A DNA stretch of 64,000 nucleotides, taken from NCBI RefSeq assembly GCF_021018805.1, contig NC_086259.1:8634501-8698500 (forward strand), given 5' to 3'. The notes under the pieces are model-generated. The model did not search any database. It saw nothing but the letters and a program-made list of their open reading frames with translations, and was not told where the DNA came from. The position numbers were made by a program, and so were the translations under genes. This document shows, one piece after another, positions 39,401-53,990 of the stretch (its first letter is position 1; each line of letters opens with the position of its first letter). This stretch comes from Prinia subflava (taxonomy: Eukaryota > Chordata > Aves > Passeriformes > Cisticolidae).

Positions 39401-42400
39401 GACAAGACATTTCAGAGAGAAAACAAAAGAAAAAAAAAATTATTTGTCTACATGTTACACAAGTGTTCTGTTTCTATTTTAGGACTCTGCCCTGCTTACA
39501 AAGGCATGTGCTGCCCAGGCCGGCAGGGCCAGGCAGGGGTAGCCGGTTGTGCTGTCCCTGAGGACACTGCTCTGCACAGCCAGCTGTGCCACGGCCACGC
39601 TCACAGCCCCACAGCTTATGGCCCCTGTGCTCCAGCCTCCACACAGAGCAGCAGGAAACAGGGCTTCCTACCACCCTCCTGTGGGGACAGGCATGTCACC
39701 TTGTGAACACGTGAAGGACTTTAGAATAAAAGGTCTGAGGCTTCCAGGGCTTTATGTCTGGCTCCTCCAAAATTGTCCTGCATGGAACAGGGTATATTAT
39801 TCAACCTTGCCTTTCCACATTTGCAAAACAGGAAAAAAACAACCTCAGGAAATGTGCTGGTAAAGTAATTAATTCATGGTTGTAAGAACCACAGAGATCT
39901 GCAGAGAGAATCCACAGAATTTTCTCACTACACACATCCAAGAGCTCATGCTCTCCCTCCCTGGTCAGTCTGAACCTCTTTGTGTCATTCATTGTTCAAC
40001 TAAACACAGCAAAACATAAACACGTGCTTTTGACTCCAGAAATAAGGATTTCAAAGTCCTGAAATTTTCATTTGCCTGAGAAGCTGCTAAATACTATCAC
40101 AGTGGTAATTTGTGATAGTGTGGGAAAGAATGAAGAAAAGGTATTTGTTAATTGTTGACATAACAAAATTAATTTTCCATCCCTAAACTTTTTCTCATCT
40201 CTCCTGTGAGCTCTGATGCAATGTTACTGACTGGCACTGCTGAAATGCCAACTTGCATTTCTCATCCTTAATTTCTCTCTAAATGTCATTAGTAATTGTT
40301 ATTGCCAGACCAGAGAGTGCAATCTGGTCCTTCTGAAAGAAAATCCATTTCTCATTTCTTCTCCTGTGTTTCCTCCTTTTGGTCAGGATGGATGTTTAAC
40401 ACAGGCCATGTGCTCTGCTTCCAAGAGGATGGGGATGCATTAATGTATTTGGAAGTACAACATTCCTGCTTTGTTTATTTATATACAGTATGCCTGGATC
40501 CTTATGAATATCAAATTGTATATTCAGAAGGGTCTTCAAAGCACATCCTTCAAGAACACTAACAAGTCTTAATTGAATAAACTTACAAGTAGGGGAAGGG
40601 AACACCCTTTAATATGTGCATACAGACTCCTCTCTGGATGCTTTCATAATTCACCCTTTCTGATGGGCAGCAATGCGGTCAAATATAAAAGCATATTACA
40701 TGATTTTCCTCTCTTTTTGTCACATGGAAAACAAACCTCTTCAGTGAGATGTGTAAATTAGTCTAGCTTTGGTCTGGATTAATGCATTAGCCTCATTGCC
40801 CCAAAAAGTAAAAGTGTTTTCCACCACCAAGGGTAGGTGAGCTTATACATCTGTGTGCAAAGAAAAACCTGCCAGTGTAAAAGGCTGGCTCCTTGCATAT
40901 CACTACGTATTGAGCCAGAAATTTGTACAGTTAAGTGTAGTACCTACAAAATTTGGTCTCTGGTACTTAGAGGCAAGTAGCACCTTGGCACATTGAGTCA
41001 ATTTTAGAGGGGACTCTGTGTCACAACCTTTAACAGATCTTCCCATAATCAGCACACCTTACACTTTTATGTCTGCATTACATTTTGTAAGCTATACAAA
41101 ATAATGAATTCAAAGCTAAGCTGCATTTCCATACCCATTAACTAAAGGCATCTTATCTCAAAATAAATAGACATTTGAACATTTCCAGCCAGGAATTGTG
41201 CTTTCAATAAACACAATTGATGCATATACATTGTCTCTTGGCGGCTTACACTCCTGCCCATCTGTTGGGATGGCATGGTGCCTGCGCAAAAGTTGGTTGG
41301 ACCCTTGCCCTAGGGCATAGATGACAGGCAACGACGGGTTTAGCTGGGCAGCCTGAGCAGCAGATCCAAGTGCCATCTCTGCTGGAGGAAGCCCCGTCTG
41401 TGTGCCAGCACTGCCACATTGGAACGACATGCCTCCTTACACTTGATCACACATGTTGACACTTGGGTGCGCTTAAGTGCATTAATGACTAAAACGATGC
41501 CTTTCACCTGGCTCCCTTCTTTTTTTCCTCCACTCTGCACGGCTGCTGGCTTTTCTGCACATGTTAATGTGAAGTTGTGTGCACTTTGTTAGCCAGGGCC
41601 AGTCACTGAATAGCCCTAATGTTTAAGAAATGAAGGAGGGGTTTTTGTTACGGGCCATGCTGCTCCAGTGGCAGACATATCTTCATCTCAGGTGAGAGAT
41701 CTTTCTGCCTCTCACTGGAGACCTCAGACAGGATAAAGACACAGCAATATATTGATTAGAACCATCTATCCAAATGAAAATGCTCCCCACTGGCACTACG
41801 CCACACACAGGGCAATTCAAGATTTCTGCACCATCCTTTGTTGCAGCAGAGGTGGCCACGCAGAGAGGCCACACGGTCTGGATTCTCTTACTGTTCCAAC
41901 AGTCCCAGCAAACACCCCCTGCCCGTGTGCAAGGGAAGAAGGTTCTGGCTGACAAAGCACATGGAGGTGCATGAGCATGAGCAGCCCTTGCTCTTACATA
42001 ACCTCTGTGGATGTCAGGCCCAGGAAACCTCTGGCATCCCCTGCACAGAACCCCAAGTGCAGCTCCTGCAGCCAGCACCAGCCCCACGTAGTCTGCAAGG
42101 GTGTTTCGTAGCTTTGGTCCTTATCAGAGCCTGCTCCTAACCCTAAATTTTCAAACAGCCACGTATTCCTCCTCCTCCTCTGAATTTAAACACACATTAA
42201 AAACCAGAGACCTTATAGGTAAAAGCTCTTCCCTACTGTGAAAACAGATCACAGATAAAACTTGTGGTTTTGCAGTCCATAAAGAACGTTCAGGCAGGCA
42301 GACTCAACATGATGGGTATGTGCCTACAGCACTTTTAATTTTTAATTATTGTTAGTTATAATTATCTGACTGCGTCTGAATGAAACCCAGCAATATGGCT

Positions 42401-43129
42401 GGAATAGATTTTGGTAGTCTTGTAATTTATTAGCTTTGTAACTACTAATAATTAAAATTTAACAATACTCTGAGCACCATAGCAACATTTTTTTAAGAAA
42501 CGCTAGCCAAATCTGCTAGGATAACTGACTAGGTCATTTTCATGATTTTAAAGAAGGAATGACATTTAAAAAATTTTAAAAAATTAAGAAATAAAAGTAT
42601 GAAAAGGCAAAATAGCTAACAGGTTCTTAAAAGCCTATGAAAAAGCAAAATGCAAAGATAAAAAAATCTATTTTAAAAGACAAAAAGGATGATACTTGCA
42701 GAAAATTAATTCTATATATGATTTTGTGTGTGCTTTGTGTGAAATTTAGAAAGTGCTCATGGTATGTTTTCAATAAGAAGCTCTTGGTGTTTGCCATCTA
42801 AGCCACACTAAGTCCTGAAATACAGCAAAAGCTACATCAAGTGAAAGCACTGCCTTGAGATAGAGCCACATTTCAGGTCCCATCTGTCCTGCCATCCACA
42901 TACTCTCAAAGAGAAACATTTTCTGCAGCTTCCTCAAGATACCATGGAATTGCCTTTCTCTCACTGCCTGAATGGACACTGGAGCCCGCAGACACTGAAA
43001 TACTGCACTGTTGCAAACACATGGGGCTGGTTGGAAGAAAGATTCCATTTCTACTTAAGTAAGCTCTCTTATAGCCCCAGAAAGTAGGTGAAGCCCATTT
43101 TTTCAAATAGGAGCTGGAGATATGGCTGG

Positions 43130-43470
43130 GTACAGACCTAAAATTGCTCAAGCCTTTCCTCAGTGCCCCGTTGGTGGTGAAGTGAGCCCCTGGACACAGC
43201 CCTGCAGACTCGCCTGCGGGCAGGTGGCTCACAGCCAAGCCAAGAGGCTCTGGTTCCCCTCCGTGCTTCAGGGGACACTGTTGTACCCAGATGGCCCCAA
43301 GGACCACAGGCAGGAGCAGCTGGAGATGTTTCTCTCCACTGCCCCCCTCCCAGGGAGGCCAGCACAGGTACAGAGCAGCTCCTTTGTGTCCCCACCGGGC
43401 CACATCAGACCACAGGGCCAGCTCGCTGCGGTGCCCCTCGCCTGGGCAGGTCACAGTCCTCCACAGGAGG
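43130..43470. other. GC-rich, CpG-poor intronic block
   Basis: About 340 bases of GC-rich sequence with many CCTGG/CAGG motifs. It is crossed by overlapping open frames (42906-43475 minus, 43122-43490 plus) with no recognisable protein domain. Confidence 0.45.
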
Positions 43471-46400
43471 CACATCTGACATCAAGCTGACATTAAAAGC
43501 AGACTTAAAAAGAGAAAACCTGCTTAGGGCTTGATCTGCTGTAATCAGCAGAAAGAATCCCAAGGACTTTGATGTGGACCAAATCAAGCCCCTGGAGGAC
43601 ATTCATAGTAAATCATTATTAATATAATGAGTGCAATTTCTGTGCAGCAGCTCATTCCTGTTTATGGATATATGAAAATTGCTAGCTTTTCACATAAAAT
43701 AAAACGAGAGGGGAGACAGACCACAGTGTTAGCCAATGAGCCATAGTAGCTCCTTTTGATATGCGTACGTTTAAAAAACTGGGCATTTAAAATGACAGCA
43801 CATTCCTCCAGTGAAGCTCTCTTAATTTAGTGGTTTGACATATCTCCAAATCTGAGCAGAAAAGAAAGCCCTTTATTCATAGCAGGCAATAAAACACCTG
43901 AACACCTGTGCTAGGAAAGACCTGGCAGGTACCCTGCTCCCTTGGTACCTGGATTATTTGCGCATTGTTTATTACATCCCTTGCCTTAGTTTTCATCAAT
44001 TGTAATCATTTAGGAGGAAACAGTATGATTAACAGTACACAAGCAAACAGCAGGAATTAATCCTTTAAATACAAATACTTCACCGGTTCTGTGATGGCTC
44101 CTTGGAAAAGCAGTGTGGCAAAAGAGCACGTGCAAAAAATCCTCCTCAAGTTTTCTCTGAAAACCACTGCTAGTCATAATTTGCTTAATACAATTCTTGA
44201 TGCAAACAACTGAGGAGGGATCTTTCCTTGCTGTGAATCACACCACAAATATAACTCTCAGCACCCATTAAGTGTTATCATTTCCCACCCATCTTTGGGT
44301 CTGGCAGGGTTCCGTGCTACATCTTAAATAGCAAAGATCCAAATTTCACTTGTCAAAGAGCAGGCTCATCTGCCAGGTCCGAGTGCCCATGGCTCCAGCT
44401 GCCTTTCAGGGGCTGGGCCAGCAGCTCCCAGCACAGCTCCTGGAGCTGTCTGAAATGGGCATCTGTCAGAAAGGGCTCCTTCTGCCCTACATGTAAGGAA
44501 ACCCCAACCCTCCACCTCTACACTTGTTTCAGTGAGCATTCAGTACGGGGAATGAAATGCCATAGCCTTGGTGTTTTATATAAGAGCTATAAATTCACTC
44601 TTTTTCCAGGAGAATTTCATGACATTCATAGCTGTCAACTGTACAAAGTGAGGATGTGAAAAACACAGAGCTGCCAGGCTTTCCTCTTCTGCCCTAAGGG
44701 TGTGTGGGGTTATCACACATACTCTTTCCTTTGTGTTTCATGCTTAACCTTCCCATGTTTTCTTTCCTTATTTCCAGTGAGATAATGTAAGCAGTTAAGC
44801 AGCATTCTGTTTTCTTTTCTTGTGGCAGTATCATCAAAGTAACGTCACTGGCTCATTGCTCCAGATTCTCACCAAAATTCCCACCATTTATACAGCAAGT
44901 TCAGTTCCTCGGAGCGTTCTTGAGCCTTGGTTTTACAGCTCCATCAGATGGTGTAAACTTCAAAGCAAAAACCTGTATTAAAATACAACTACTGGTTCAG
45001 GAGCACCAAGAGGGTTTGATCACTTCCAGAGCATTAGGCTACCAAAGCAGTATCTGCACCAGCCACTAGAGGTGCATTTACAGCAGCATTTACAGTTTCT
45101 CATCACATGGCACAGGTGGTGTTCACCCTCTTTAAAAAAAGTGTTCAAAAATCAACAGGGATAGTTCATGCCAGTCTAAAAGTTACCTTTCCCCTTTGCT
45201 GCCTGCCATTTTCTCCACCTTCCTTGTTTTTCCTGCTTTTCTAAAAGCACCCCACTCCGAATTTCTTCTTGAAATAGTTGAATGCTCAATTTTTTAAAAA
45301 GTATTTTCAGTGGTTTAACTTGAAAATACAGAGGAAAACAGCATGTAGGTTCAGATTTGATACCAGTTATTTCGTGCCAGTAGGAAAGCACGTTCAGAAC
45401 TGAACAGTCAAATTCATCAAGCAGAACCCCTTGATGGAGGCTGATTTGCCCACATCAGATAATTGCACAGTTAAAGACACAGAAAGGTTTATGCAGATTT
45501 AACCCTAAGTAGCAGTTGAACAACTGGTTCACTACAAAAATACTAAATTTTCATTACTCAACAAAAATATAACCAACAGTTGAGGAATTTAGAGCAGGCT
45601 TACACACCAGAAACTAATGAGATAATCATGCCAAGGCAGACTAGTTCAAAAGTCTTAAGCATTTCTAACTGATTTATACACACATTTTGTGTCCTCCTTG
45701 GCTCCAATATTTGCATTAGTAAATTTCCTGGCATAAACACACATTTCTGAGTCACTACTGAAATAAAGACTAAAACTGTGCAGCTAAGTATTGAATTTTC
45801 ATTCAGCCACCATCAACCAAAACTACTCATGTAATTATTATGAATTATTATAAGCAGAAAAATTTTAAGTGCAGAAAAATCCTGCACAAAAACTGAAAAA
45901 TTACAATCCTAATTTATATGATTAAAGCTGACATTTGCAGCAATTGTGCAATGCACAAAACTTCAAAATTGAAACACTATGTAATTAAAATCTGTAATTG
46001 CAAAAAACAGGCTGCTTAGACTATAATTTAACCAGGTTCTCTTTATTTGATCATCTGATTCTAAAGGTTAATGCAGTGGCCTAGGAAGCCAGTGTTCCCA
46101 TTTTAATTGTGCTGGCATTTTGACCAAACACCACTTTAAGGGAGATATGGGAGGAAAAAATCAAAGCTGTCTTTGCAAGCCACTGCTGCCTTCATAAAAC
46201 GTTCATAGTGAGAACACACAAACCCAAAATCTGCTGACTTTATTAAAATATTAACAAGGTATAGTTAAAACTTTTGTACACTTATGCAAATCAGGTCGCT
46301 AGAACAAGGGAAAGGCAGGATCCCCTGGGAGAAAAAAAAAAATAAAATCAACAAAGTGAAAAGATCAGCCATCCTTCCACAGCATGACAGCACAACACAA

Positions 46401-46504
46401 GAGGCAGCAGCTTGGGAATTCGGCAAGATAAATAAAAACCCTCCAAAGTTTAAGTAAATCATGGTTTGTAAAGCTAATACATTTAAATGAGGCATATGGT
46501 ACCA

Positions 46505-46985
46505 TTCTATAAGAAGACTGCCTTTCCCAGGGGATGGGAGGGGTGGTTTTGGTGGCCATGCTGCACAGGTGAGAGGTGTGAGGAGGCCAGCCAGGGTGGG
46601 CACTGCCCACGAGCTCTCTGGCAGGGCAGGCTCTGGTGCTGCATGGCCAAGAGGTACCACACACACACCACGGAGTGTGTGCCTGGCTGGCTTCAGCACC
46701 AAGGGAATTGGTGGGATTTAACCCCCAGGCTCCCTGCCGTGGCTCCAAGGAGGCCTCTGGGGCCAGGGCTCCAAGCATGGCTGCAGCAGCGTGCCCAGGT
46801 CAGGGTCCAGCCCCTCCAGAAGGATTTGTGCCCCCTGTGAGCCAAGCACTGGCTCTGTGGAGGCTACAGCTGCTACAGCCCCCAGTGCTGCCAGGGAAAG
46901 TGGTGTGGAAGGGCTGTGTGCAGAGCCACAGCTTGGCAGTGTGCTACTGCCTGGGAGGAGCCTCTGCCTCAGCATCATGTCGAGC
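46505..46985. other. GC-rich, CpG-poor intronic block
   Basis: About 480 bases are rich in G, C and TG/CA dinucleotides but nearly lack CG, ending about 440 bases below the penultimate exon. This is the pattern of an old GC-rich insertion or a formerly methylated island. Open frames on both strands (46265-46702 minus, 46636-47040 plus) have no known domain. Confidence 0.5.
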
Positions 46986-47215
46986 TGCACCCACGCTTTC
47001 TCATACCTCAGCAGGGAAAATTCCTTTACTTATGATTTAGCAGCAAGGAAGGGGATGGGGCAGCTACCATTTGCTTAGTCTTTGTATGTTAATCAGTCCC
47101 TAAATTATTGATGGAGAAAAAGAAATTATTTACAAGGTGTTTGACGTAGACATGTAAGGATGTAGCAACACTACTGTCAAGAGAAATACTCATAAATCAT
47201 GATATCTGTCTTGTC

Positions 47216-47232
47216 TTATTTATTTATTTATT
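47216..47232. repeat. (TTTA)n tetranucleotide repeat
   Basis: About four units on the plus strand. On the minus (gene) strand it creates three overlapping AATAAA hexamers (plus 47219-47224, 47223-47228, 47227-47232) about 190-200 bases inside the intron downstream of the penultimate ZNF521 exon. Confidence 0.9.
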
Positions 47233-47401
47233 CCAGCCATGCTCAGAGACCCTTTTCTCCTCCAGGTACCTAGGGAGGCAGGAGGAGACTGAGAGACTGT
47301 TTAAGGGCAGAAGAGACCATACCAAGGTTAGGCACCTTTTCTAAATGCTGCACAAGGGCGACAGTTGCACAGAGAAATCAACAGCTTTAGCTTTGTTTTT
47401 A

Positions 47402-49442
<2,041 letters not shown>

Positions 49443-51180
49443 TATTAAAGAGTCACACAGCACTTAGAATTCCTTTAATAGTGTGAATTCAGCCACCAGC
49501 ACCGAGAGGGGGCTGGAGCGATGTCTTCACCTCAGAGTACACTGCAAACACACAGGAGGGGAAGGAACTGTTGGAGAATAGCAGGAGCTGAAAGCAGAGT
49601 GTCAACGTAAATTTTTTTTGTATCTCTTGTCTTTTTACATGGTGTAGAGAGACCACTGAAGGTATTTAAATGTAATTTGAAAGCGTAGTTTCCATGTCAT
49701 ATATCTTAAGAGTTGAATACACAGGGCCCATTTTAGATGCCTCTATATTCTAACTGAACTCAGTGAAATAGCAATAATTATTACTCTTGGTTCAAGCCTA
49801 CCATTTTTGCAAGATTATAAGCTTCTCTGTTTCCTGAATTTTGTGGTTTCTGGTGCAGCTGAGCTTGTTTTTTTGAGGTACTGAAGTCATATTAAAGCAA
49901 TTTTCACACATAAAACTAACCAATCCTTTGGTTTTCTTGAAGGGAGGGAGGGAGTTGCAGGATTTTAGATTTTAGAAAACATAGCATACAGCTCATAAAA
50001 ATCAGAAACTACCTAAACTACCTAAACTACCTAAAAAGCTTTTTAGGATGTGGATGCTTTCTGCAAATGTGTCTTCCCTTCACTGTGGCAGCACATGAAC
50101 TTCTCGTGAAAACATATTTTAAAAACTAAATCAATTCTTTCTTTTGTTCTACAGTCATCTTTATTTTACACATCCTCAGGTATCAATGGCTATTAATTTT
50201 TAGTTCCAAGATTAAGAAATGACTACATCATTCCATGAACCAATTCCTGCCAAATATAGTTAGATCTTATGAATAATGTGAGCCCTCAGAAGCACAGTCT
50301 TTGCTTACAGTTGCTTCAAATTAGCTTTTTCTGCCTTTAAAGGGGCTAAACAGAAGGAAAGTCCTGCTTCCCACGCAGCCTTTGGCTCTCTCAGGACCCC
50401 AAGGCCCCTGCCAAGGCTGGCACCGTGGGGAGCTGCCCGTGCTGCCCGGAGCCGGGTGGGCTCTGGGGCTGTGGCAGCGGGCGCTCACCGAGAGCGCTGG
50501 CACTGCGTGGGGAATGGGGAGGCGGCACGGGCACCAGTAAACAGGTGTGTTGGGAAGGAGATAAAAAGAGAAAAGCAAAGAGCCAGGAACAGAAAGATGA
50601 AAGGGCTCCGTGGCAGCAGCGCTATGAATTCCCTGGGGAGCCACAGGCAGGGACTGGGATATTTCTGGGATGGCGCGAGGTTTGCGATGCTCTGCTCGCA
50701 CAGCCTCCAGGGGCGGGCATGCTGCCCTCTCTAATGGGTAGATTTCCAAACCAGGCTCTCTCCCCCCACTGTGGCCTAAGGCTGGATTCTCCCGTCAGAC
50801 CCTTGCCTGAAAAGTTCTGACTTTGTGAGAATTTTGCAACCTGCTCCAGAGGGGAGAAGAGATGGGGAGGGGGCATTAGCCACATGCTGAGCATGCCCAG
50901 CCACACCGCTGTGTACAGCAACCAAATGCTGCAATAAACCCGCAGAGGACAAAGCAGGAACTGGGGGGAATGGAACAAATGCCTTCTACGAATAAATCAG
51001 AGAAATCATGTTTGACATTAATTTTCTACCCTCTACATACTGGGTATTTGGAAAACAGTGATTCATGTACAGGCTATGATCCTGTGTGAGCACATGTGTT
51101 CATAAATACAGACAGACACATACTGATGACTAGACAGCTGCTCCTTTTCCAGCCTAAATATCTATAATTTGAGTAAAACT

Positions 51181-51219
51181 GAAAAAAAAAAGAAAAAGAA
51201 AAAGAAAAAAAAAGAAAAA
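51181..51219. repeat. A-rich (AAAAAG)n-type microsatellite
   Basis: An uninterrupted A/G tract of 39 bases built from A runs separated by single G residues. Confidence 0.9.
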
Positions 51220-53804
51220 CAAACAATGCTCAGCATTTCATTTAAAGTATATTCTTACAAGCTTGGGATGTTTAATTAGGTAACAAAGATTGTGTATTTT
51301 CTTGGCTGATCCCTGCAGTATTTTAAATAGTTAAACCCATAACAAACTAAAACTAGAATGAAAAATAATAAAACATAATGGGTTCCTGCAGATCTCGAAA
51401 TTTATCCCACTCGAGGCAAGACCTTTTGATTTGCAAATCCACTTCTGAATTATAAGGCCTTCTCCTCACCGGTGGGGGTTTTTATTCCACTCCCACAGGA
51501 GTCCATTATGTATTTCTTGTGTCTATAAAACCATCCAGAAAGAAAAAAAGGGGGAAAAAGTACCATGGTTAGCATGACAAACGTTTCTCTTTTCATGCAT
51601 GTGTATTCAAAATATGAAAATGCCCAAAGATATAGATAGAATTGCTGCTATAATCACTCTCTCCTCTATGGCATTTTACAGCATATTATTTTACACAGAA
51701 ACACAGCACATGTATAGGGATACTCAGTCACCTTTGGAGAATAACTTCCTTGAATTATATAAGATCATATAGGTACATGCAAGGAGGCTTTTTGACAATG
51801 CGGTGTGACAGTCAAATGTGTGATGCTGGGCACTAGCAACAGCAAACACATCATCATTTCCCTCATTCTTATTCGCCTTTTTTTTTTCTAGCATGACAAG
51901 CATCTATGAGAGACCTACATAACTCAAGTGAATTATGCAGCCCCTCTCATTTGTAAAATAAAATGCAGATTTTTACAGTTTGTTATGCTAGATCTTCTCC
52001 CATTTCTTCCTAAGTCTATCTGTGGAGGTATCAGTTGATTACAGGACTAAATGAACAATGCACAGCAAACAAGAATCTTGGGTTTCTTGCCCTTTTTTCC
52101 TTAGCTCAAAATAATAAGCATTAATTTTACACTTCATTTCTCAAAAAAATAATAGGATGTGCTCTTGTTTAAAACAAGCAGGCCTGCTGGATTCTGTCAG
52201 GCTGAAACTATGTCAGGCCAAAAGAGGAACAGAGCGCTTTGTGTAAAAGTATCATGGGGAGATGATAGTATCCTGTAATGTTTTCAGTACCTACTTTTGT
52301 CTCCAAAAGCATTTGATCCCTGGCAGACACATACTTATTTCCATACTGGTCTTGAGGGAAGCCAGTAGGAATGAGAGCTGATTATCTGAATCCTGAAGGT
52401 GAAACCTGGGTGGTGCCCGCTGATGTCAAAGGCAGGCATTTGTATAAATTTGGAGGTACATAATTTACTGCCTGTTAGTGAGGATTAGAGGGCTGTGCAG
52501 ACCCAGCTGAACCGCGGTGGCAGAGCACGTCGCTCATTGTTCCCAAGTTCGGGTGCGTCTGCAGGATAGTTGTAAATATGTTGCTAAGGTGTTTAGTAGC
52601 ACTTACACTGCCGTCCTGCCCATTTTAGAGTGGGAATATGCTTCTCCATAAAGCTATTTCTGCTGCAGCAATGTGCATTTAATACATATTACAATGAGTC
52701 TCTAAGCCTCTAAGAGAACCGACACCAGCAGCCTCCTGGCGAGGATGCAGTATAATTAATAATGCTGTATTAAACCCATTTACTGTATCAGCTGCATTGC
52801 TAATTATAACTGTATTAATGGCAGTGTAAAAGTACATGTTAACACTGTCATGTACCAACACGTTATACCAATAACAAGTAGAAGATTTGAACACCAAAAA
52901 TCAAGATGGCATTGTCTTTACTGTTAGTTAAAACTTCTCTCTTCAACTTGATTTATTAAAGCAAAAATTTTCCCTTATGGAATAACTGCAATAGTCCTAA
53001 TTTGTCCACGTAAGTCCATGTAAGACAATCTGATGCTGGTTGCTGACAACAACATGTACATCCCACACTATAGCTTTCCAGACCAGTGTATTTCTACTCT
53101 ACTGCAGCAAATTAAGCCAATAAAGGGGAGTTTCTTCCCTGTACTCAGATGTTCACATCCATGAGTTAACCGTGCTTTTAATGAACTTTGAAATACTGCG
53201 ATTCAGTGTAACAAAGCATTAATATACTGTGTTCACAGAGAACCTTCTCCTGTCCATGAGATCATAAATTTGGTACAATTAAATGGGCCATGTGCTCTAA
53301 TTATGGTAGAAATAAATAGAAATCAGAATGAACATAGGGAAATAAAATGAAAACTGCATGGAACTATTCTGTTTATGCAATTCATTTCCCAATAAATAAG
53401 AAATCAAAGGGAAAAATTCATAATGTAAGAAAAGAAGGAGCTTCCCCAGCAATTTTTTCCATGTGGCTGTGATGAGCAAGGGGCTGGAACCAGGGTAGAA
53501 TGGCAGTGATGGACACCCCCTTCAAACACAAAGGCTGCAGAGAACCACTTTGACCCCTCATCTGCTTGGCACCACTCCACCACTGGTTTTCATTAAAAAC
53601 AATCCAAGGATGGAGGTAAAACCAAGGTCTGCGAACACGCTGCAACTGCTCCAAAGGGATGGCAAATTTGCAGATGCTCACATTGGATGAAGACTGGATG
53701 TCTGCCGTACAGCCGACATTTCCTCCTCGCCACTGCTGCCTAAACCCATGACCTGCTACACAAACCATTTGGACCACACTGCTCCACGGCACTTTTGTAA
53801 TTAA

Positions 53805-53990
53805 TCGTGGAGGACGAGCTGAGCCCCTCCCTTGCGGCGAGGCAGCGCCGGGGCGAGGACAGCCCGCGCTGCGGCCGGGCGCGGGCCAGCGGCGCGGGTC
53901 GCTCTCCGGCACAGGCACCCGGCCATTAGGCAGCCCGGCGGTGAAAGGCAGCGGATTGATGGCGTGGCAGCAGAAATGTCACCTGGGGAG
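53805..53990. promoter_or_regulatory. Small intronic CpG block
   Basis: About 180 bases of CG-rich sequence (ggcgaggcagcgccggggcg, gctgcggccgggcgcgggcc) lie in the upstream ZNF521 intron. Open frames crossing it on both strands (53418-53918 minus, 53832-54047 plus) have no recognisable domains. Function unknown. Confidence 0.5.

Noticed and set aside
42128..42145. cctaaccctaaat resembling a telomeric repeat
   Set aside because: Only about one and a half units; not a telomeric array.
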